Shown here: positions 5,851 through 9,214 of the stretch, one piece after another
Layout: the number at the start of each line of letters is the position of its first letter
How positions within the stretch are numbered: position 1 is the first letter of the stretch
Source of the DNA: Desulfovibrio sp.
GTDB lineage: Bacteria; Desulfobacterota; Desulfovibrionia; Desulfovibrionales; Desulfovibrionaceae
Reading direction: 5' to 3'
Assembly: GCA_009773975.1 (NCBI GenBank)
Contig: VSMX01000091.1
Span: 1-9,214 of the forward strand
Length of the DNA stretch: 9,214 bases
Notes under the pieces: generated by a model
Told to the model about the DNA's origin: nothing
What the model saw: the letters and a program-made list of their open reading frames with translations, nothing else
The model's database searches: none
Made by a program: the position numbers and the translations under genes

Positions 5851-6390
5851 ATGGCAGATAAAAAAAATCCCGATGTACAGAAAGTGATTGACGCCCTGAA
5901 CACGGCCCGCGGCATGGAGCTTCAGGCCATCAGCCAGTATATGGTGCAGCATTACACACTGGATGAAATGGATTACGGCAAGCTTTGCGCCTACCAGAAG
6001 CTGATTGCCATCGACGAGATGCGCCATGCCGAAAAGTTTGCCGAACGCGTGAAGGAACTTGGCGGCGCGCCCAATTGCGAAAAGGCTGGTCCCATTGAAC
6101 AGCCACAGGAATTGAAGCAGATTTATCCTTTCGATATCGGTATGGAATCCGATACCATTGAAGTTTACGACAAGTTTGCCAAACTTTGCCATGAATGCGG
6201 CGATGCCACCACGGCTTCAATTTTTGAAGACGTCATCAGGGAAGAAGAAATCCATCTTGGTTACTACCAGCAGACAGCTAATCATATCGACAAACTGGGC
6301 GATGCCTTCCTGGCCAAATACGCCGCCACTTCCAAACATTCAGGGCCCGTCAAGAGCTTTGTGAAAGTGATGGAGAAAGAAGATTTCTAA
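5851..6390 (+). CDS. bfr: Bacterioferritin, haem-binding ferritin with CxxC
   Basis: Bacterioferritins form 24-subunit cytoplasmic shells that oxidise Fe(II) at a diiron site and store it as a ferric mineral; haem sits at the subunit dimer interface. This 179-aa protein has all six ferroxidase ligands in family positions: Glu23, Glu56 and His59 (in IDEMRHAE, 54-61), Glu99, Glu132 and His135 (EEEIH, 131-135). Met57 in that motif corresponds to the axial haem ligand. Length and numbering match the Desulfovibrio desulfuricans bacterioferritin, known for carrying iron-coproporphyrin III rather than protohaem; that this one does the same is inference. Unusual are four cysteines: Cys46, Cys76 and a CxxC at 113-116 (LCHECGD). 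The start is set by GGAG at 5839-5842, eight bases ahead. It stands alone, with its own candidate promoter and terminator. Sulfate reducers probably use it for iron storage and oxygen defence. Confidence 0.93.
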   Translation: MADKKNPDVQKVIDALNTARGMELQAISQYMVQHYTLDEMDYGKLCAYQKLIAIDEMRHAEKFAERVKELGGAPNCEKAGPIEQPQELKQIYPFDIGMESDTIEVYDKFAKLCHECGDATTASIFEDVIREEEIHLGYYQQTANHIDKLGDAFLAKYAATSKHSGPVKSFVKVMEKEDF

Positions 6391-6405
6391 AAATATTTTA
6401 TTGGC

Positions 6406-6424
6406 AAAAGCCCGGCGATGCGGG
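6406..6424 (-). terminator. Possible terminator of the convergent ABC importer operon
   Basis: On the minus strand a short stem, CCCG and CGGG (6424-6421 and 6414-6411) with a 6-nt loop, is followed by CTTTT (6410-6406). It lies about 60 bp past the stop of the last permease gene. Two further G-C hairpins lie before it on this strand (6468-6456 and 6442-6427), neither followed by T residues. A weak stem, so only a candidate. Confidence 0.35.
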
Positions 6425-6425
6425 T

Positions 6426-6448
6426 GGGGGGCGCGTGCCCCCTTTTTT
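6426..6448 (+). terminator. Rho-independent terminator after bacterioferritin
   Basis: GGGGGC (6427-6432) and GCCCCC (6437-6442) pair around a GCGT loop and are followed by six T residues (6443-6448). It lies 36 bp after the bacterioferritin stop codon. The stem is short but all G-C. Confidence 0.8.
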
Positions 6449-6482
6449 GTTTGTGGCCGCGCTGCGGCAGTGAAATCATTGC

Positions 6483-7151
6483 CTACCGGGAGCCGAAGCC
6501 AGGTATATGATAATGCTTTTCGAGCGCGTGCAGAAGCCATGTGGCAAGCGAAACCATGGTGAGATAATAGGCGCCCACGGTAATGAATACTTCTGTAAAG
6601 CGGAAAGTGTCCGATGCCACAACCTTGCCTTCGCCCATCAATTCCATGCAGGTAACAAGATAGGCGAGGGAGCTGTACTTGATCAGATAGATAATTTCAT
6701 TGCCGCAGCCAGGCAGGGCGCGCCGCGCGGCCTGGGGGGCGACAATCCAGAGCACGGTCTGGATGCGCGTAAAGCCAAGCGCTTCAGCCGCCAGTATTTG
6801 CCCCTTGCGGATTGAGAGCAGCGCGCCGCGGATGTATTCGGACTGATAGGCTGCTGTGCAGAGAATGAAGGAAACAAGGGCCGCCCCGTAAGGGGCAAAA
6901 TAGATTCCAAGCTTGGGCAGGGCGTAATAAATCATCATCAGCTGGATGGCCAGGGGCACGCCGCGCAAGAGCGAGGTATAGCCATCACCCAGGCGGCGCA
7001 GCCAGCCGGGCCCGAAAACGCGAACGCAGCCAAGCGCGACGCCTCCGAGAAAACCGAGGATCGAGGCCGGAATTATCAGGGCGAGCGAAACAAGCAAACC
7101 CTTGTTGAGGGCCGGAAGCAAAGTCTGGGTGAAAAAGGCCGTATCCAGCAT
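6483..7151 (-). CDS. Polar amino-acid ABC importer permease, second subunit (HisM/GlnP type)
   Basis: This 222-aa inner-membrane protein is one half of the translocation channel of a PAAT-family amino-acid importer. Hydrophobic spans lie at about 18-45, 62-78, 87-103, about 150-168 and 187-208. Characteristic are LLRGVPLAIQLMMIYYALP (61-79) and the cytoplasmic EAA loop, IRGALLSIRKGQILAAEALG (107-126), continuing to LPGCGNE (146-152), which docks on the ATPase. The length is usual for the family. The ATG lies one base after the ATPase stop; a GGAAG 12 bases ahead and translational coupling probably serve initiation. It differs clearly in sequence from the other permease (7912-8583), so the two would form a heterodimer around the single ATPase type. 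It is the last gene of the operon. Confidence 0.9.
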   Translation of the reverse strand: MLDTAFFTQTLLPALNKGLLVSLALIIPASILGFLGGVALGCVRVFGPGWLRRLGDGYTSLLRGVPLAIQLMMIYYALPKLGIYFAPYGAALVSFILCTAAYQSEYIRGALLSIRKGQILAAEALGFTRIQTVLWIVAPQAARRALPGCGNEIIYLIKYSSLAYLVTCMELMGEGKVVASDTFRFTEVFITVGAYYLTMVSLATWLLHALEKHYHIPGFGSR

Positions 7152-7152
7152 T

Positions 7153-7899
7153 TCAGATATTTACTTCCAGGGTATGCACGCAGAAATCGCGTGTGCGCGT
7201 TGTGGCGCCATCGGCAAGCAGATTGGCCGGAGAACCGCGTTCTATTATCCGGCCCCGCTCCATAAAGAGGATTTCGTCTGCCAGCGCGCGGGCAAAATCC
7301 ATCTGGTGCGTCGCCATGACCATGGTCATGCCTCCCGCTGCAAGATCCCGGATAACGGCCAGCACCTCGCCCACAAGCTCAGGGTCGAGGGCCGAAGTAG
7401 GCTCGTCGAGGAGCATGACCCTGGGATCCATGGCCAGAGCCCTGGCAATGGCGACGCGCTGTTTCTGGCCGCCGGAAAGCTGGGCCGGATAAAGCAGGCT
7501 TCTGCGGGCAAGTCCAACCCTGGCCAGCTCGTCAAGGGCTCTCGCTCTGGCTTCTTTTGCGTTCATGCGCTTGACCTTGCGCAGGGCAATGGAAATATTT
7601 TCTTCCGCCGTCAGGTGGTCAAAAAGATTGAAGTCCTGGAAAATCATGCCGACCTGGGCGCGAAAGGCGCAAAGCTTGCGCTTGTCATTGCGGTCAAGCC
7701 TTGTGCCTTCAAGCCAGATTTCGCCGGAATCGGGCGGAATAAGGCAGTCGATGCATTGCAGGAGCGTGCTCTTTCCCGCGCCGGATGGCCCGATAAGCAC
7801 CATCATCTCGCCGCGCTTCACTTCGAGGGAACAAGCGTCAAGAATGGTTTTGCCGCCGAATTCCTTGCTGATGTCTTGAACCTTGAGGACTGTTTCCAA
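7153..7899 (-). CDS. Polar amino-acid ABC importer ATPase (GlnQ/HisP type), TTG start
   Basis: This 248-aa cytoplasmic ATPase powers the importer. All nucleotide-binding motifs are intact: Walker A GPSGAGKST (37-45), Q-loop Gln88 in IFQDFNLF, signature LSGGQKQRVAIARAL (141-155), Walker B VMLLDEP with Glu166, D-loop SALD (169-172) and H-loop His198 in MATHQM. The FQDFNLF and THQM-type sequences are typical of the GlnQ/HisP amino-acid branch. The first residues (ETVLKVQDISKEFGGKTIL) align with the usual N-terminus, so I take TTG at 7899-7897 as the start. It is preceded by GGGGGC just after the previous gene's stop, and no ATG lies in frame upstream near it. Twelve bases separate it from the upstream permease, and one base from the downstream permease. 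Substrate cannot be deduced from the ATPase. Confidence 0.93.
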   Translation of the reverse strand: METVLKVQDISKEFGGKTILDACSLEVKRGEMMVLIGPSGAGKSTLLQCIDCLIPPDSGEIWLEGTRLDRNDKRKLCAFRAQVGMIFQDFNLFDHLTAEENISIALRKVKRMNAKEARARALDELARVGLARRSLLYPAQLSGGQKQRVAIARALAMDPRVMLLDEPTSALDPELVGEVLAVIRDLAAGGMTMVMATHQMDFARALADEILFMERGRIIERGSPANLLADGATTRTRDFCVHTLEVNI

Positions 7900-7911
7900 T
7901 TTCTGCCCCCG

Positions 7912-8583
7912 TCAGGCAATTCCGGTGGTGTAGCCGGGCACGCTCAAGCTGTTTTCCAGCCTTCTCAAAAGCTTGAGAACAATTATTGTCAGCACAAGGT
8001 AAATCAGGCCTGCGGCCGCGTAAAGCGCAAGATGCTCGTGGGTGCGCGCGGCCGCGAATGATGTCCTGGCCATAATATCCTGGGTGCCAAGCACAAAACA
8101 GATTGCGCTGTCCTTGAGTAAAATGGAAAATTCGTTTGCCCAGCCCGGTATGGAAAGACGCATGGCCTGGGACAGGATAATGTGCAATATGCCCTGGGCA
8201 TCTGTCATGCCAAGGGCCCGGGCGGCCTGAAGCTGGCCACTGGGCAGGCTTTCGATTGCGCCGCGAAATATTTGCGATTGATAGGCCGCGCTGGTGCAGC
8301 CCAGCACAACGCTGGCGATCACAAAGGGTTCGGCCGGCAAACCCAGGCTGATGAAAAAACCATAAAAAAGAAAGAGCAGAACAAGAATGGGCACGCCGCG
8401 AAAAAACCAGACGTAAAGCGCAACAAGACGCCTGACCCGGCGCGGGCCATATACCTGGCCGACAGCAAAGGGCATACCCATCAAAAGGCCAAGCCCAAGG
8501 GAAATTGCAACATTGCCGACAGTTACAATTATTCCGGGCAGAATGGCCGGCAGCGCCTCAATGACAACAAGAAGGGAGTGCAT
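7912..8583 (-). CDS. Polar amino-acid ABC importer permease, first subunit (HisQ/GlnP type)
   Basis: This 223-aa inner-membrane permease has spans at about 12-42, 53-80, 86-103, 150-168 and 186-205. It has the family segments FFRGVPILVLLFLFY (60-74) and AAYQSQIFRGAIESLPSGQ (99-117), with the EAA loop running to about 148 (LQAARALGMT, then LSIPGW). It would pair with the permease at 6483-7151. The ATG at 8583-8581 gives the usual N-terminus, and an in-frame TGA at 8607-8605 rules out an upstream extension. Oddly, there is no Shine-Dalgarno sequence: the nine bases before the ATG are CTTTTGCCGC-like, and right before them sits an 11-bp hairpin that follows the binding-protein gene. Initiation may therefore be inefficient, consistent with permeases being made in lower amount than the binding protein. 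Confidence 0.9.
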   Translation of the reverse strand: MHSLLVVIEALPAILPGIIVTVGNVAISLGLGLLMGMPFAVGQVYGPRRVRRLVALYVWFFRGVPILVLLFLFYGFFISLGLPAEPFVIASVVLGCTSAAYQSQIFRGAIESLPSGQLQAARALGMTDAQGILHIILSQAMRLSIPGWANEFSILLKDSAICFVLGTQDIMARTSFAAARTHEHLALYAAAGLIYLVLTIIVLKLLRRLENSLSVPGYTTGIA

Positions 8584-8592
8584 GCGGCAAAA

Positions 8593-8620
8593 GGCGCGCG
8601 AAAATCAAATTTCGCGCGCC
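8593..8620 (-). promoter_or_regulatory. Strong intercistronic hairpin between binding-protein and permease genes
   Basis: GGCGCGCGAAA (8593-8603) and TTTCGCGCGCC (8610-8620) form a perfect 11-bp stem with a 6-nt loop. On the coding (minus) strand it begins 7 nt after the binding-protein stop and is followed by TTTTGCC, then the permease ATG. It could be a partial terminator or a 3' stabiliser of the binding-protein mRNA. Similar intercistronic structures are known in the malE-malF and histidine-transport operons. Some operon read-through must occur for the permeases to be made, unless they have their own promoter. Confidence 0.7.
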
Positions 8621-8627
8621 GGTTTAT

Positions 8628-9214
8628 TTACTTGTTGAGATATTTCTTTTGCAGTTCCTGCCAGTAGGGATCGGCCTTGAGCTTCTTGTAGCCTTCATCA
8701 AGCAGGGCGCGGACTTTTTGGTCGTCCTTTCGCAGGGCAACGCCAAAATCGTCAGGCTTGCCATGCGTTCCGGCCTTTTTGACCGCGCGGCCCTTTGAAA
8801 TCGCGTCATCTGCCGGCAATTCGTCCATCAGGGCAGCCTGGATGCGGCCATTGAGCAGATCCTCGATTGCAAGAGGCGCGGAATCATACTGGCGCAGTTC
8901 GAAAGGATAGCCCTTTTCCTGCTGTTCCCGGCGAATTGCATTGGCTTCGCTCGTGCCGCGCTGCACACCCAGCTTGAGGGGTTTGGAAAGGATGTCTTCC
9001 ACGGTGATGCTGGAATCCGCAGGCACCACAAAAACCCTGTTTACCTGCCAGTAGGGATCGGAAAACATGACCATTTTCGCCCTTTCCGGGGTGATGCTCA
9101 TGCCTGAGCAGACCATATCGATCTGCTTGGCGAGCAGGGCCGGAATAATGCCGTCCCAGGCCATGGGCTTGTGGCTTACTTCAAAGCCCATGTTTTTGGC
9201 TATCCAGTTCAGGG
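8628..9214 (-). CDS. Periplasmic amino-acid-binding protein, SBP family 3, 5' end cut by window edge
   Basis: This is the solute-binding component that delivers a polar amino acid to the permeases. The reading frame continues past the right edge: in-frame codons before the ATG at 9191 encode LNWIAKN, which fits the family, so that ATG is internal. About 194 residues are visible; the signal peptide and roughly the first 60 residues are missing. Numbering from that Met, SBP_bac_3 landmarks are AWDGIIPALLAKQIDMVCSG (11-30), MSITPERAK with Arg37, the usual carboxylate-binding arginine, FSDPYW (43-48), GVQRGTSEA (75-83) and LMDELPADDA (121-130), where Asp123 is at the usual amino-group-binding place. 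The C-terminus (ADPYWQELQKKYL) is also typical. Specificity cannot be settled from this part. It is the first gene of the visible operon; the promoter lies outside the window. Confidence 0.92.
   Translation of the reverse strand, partial: LNWIAKNMGFEVSHKPMAWDGIIPALLAKQIDMVCSGMSITPERAKMVMFSDPYWQVNRVFVVPADSSITVEDILSKPLKLGVQRGTSEANAIRREQQEKGYPFELRQYDSAPLAIEDLLNGRIQAALMDELPADDAISKGRAVKKAGTHGKPDDFGVALRKDDQKVRALLDEGYKKLKADPYWQELQKKYLNK

Noticed and set aside
7102..8061. 319-codon plus-strand open frame opposite the importer genes
   Set aside because: It runs antisense to an ATPase with all motifs intact and to parts of both permeases; its length reflects codon bias of the real genes, and its product has no recognisable family pattern.
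6483..8583. The two importer permeases as a recent tandem duplication
   Set aside because: They share only family-level motifs and differ through most of their length; paired, diverged permeases are normal for HisQ/HisM-type importers.

Overview
The window (9,214 bp, moderate GC with AT-rich intergenic patches) looks like chromosomal DNA of a Gram-negative sulfate reducer, most likely a member of the Desulfovibrionaceae. The strongest pointer is the bacterioferritin at 5851-6390. Its length (179 aa), the numbering of its diiron ligands and its haem-ligating Met57 match what I recall of the Desulfovibrio desulfuricans bacterioferritin. The organism call is inference from family resemblance; no rRNA or other marker gene is present. 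I see no tRNA, CRISPR array, insertion sequence, integrase or phage gene.

Layout, left to right. (1) 1-71: the last 22 codons of a plus-strand gene whose Gly/Leu/Arg-rich tail resembles YjgR/DUF853 HerA-like ATPases. (2) 72-390: a 319-bp gene-free stretch rich in palindromes, ending in an extended -10 promoter. (3) 391-813: a small unrecognised protein with a possible ribbon-helix-helix-like N-terminus, closed by a textbook terminator at 834-859. (4) 906-5669: a tightly packed four-gene plus-strand operon: GT4 glycosyltransferase, polyprenyl-phosphate sugar-1-phosphate transferase, then two ABC-2 permeases resembling E. coli YbhS and YbhR. Three of the junctions are a 4-bp ATGA overlap, a 2-bp gap and another 4-bp ATGA overlap. 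(5) 5851-6390: bacterioferritin with its own candidate promoter, 5' UTR hairpin and terminator. (6) 6483-9214, minus strand, convergent with the bacterioferritin: a polar amino-acid ABC importer in the order binding protein (cut by the right edge), permease, ATPase, second permease.

How the genes may work together. The sugar-1-phosphate transferase would start a glycan on undecaprenyl phosphate at the inner membrane, and the GT4 enzyme would add a sugar on the cytoplasmic face. The two permeases would form the membrane part of an ABC-2 exporter, but its ATPase and periplasmic adaptor are not in the window. That makes the glycan/exporter coupling the most unusual biological arrangement here. 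The amino-acid importer is self-contained: periplasmic binding protein, a heterodimeric permease and one ATPase. A strong hairpin between the binding-protein and permease genes probably sets their relative expression.

I did not find a clear new defence or mobile system. The candidates most worth a second look are the palindrome cluster at 218-353 with its downstream small protein, the exporter permeases without an ATPase inside a glycan operon, and the extra cysteines (including CxxC) in the bacterioferritin.
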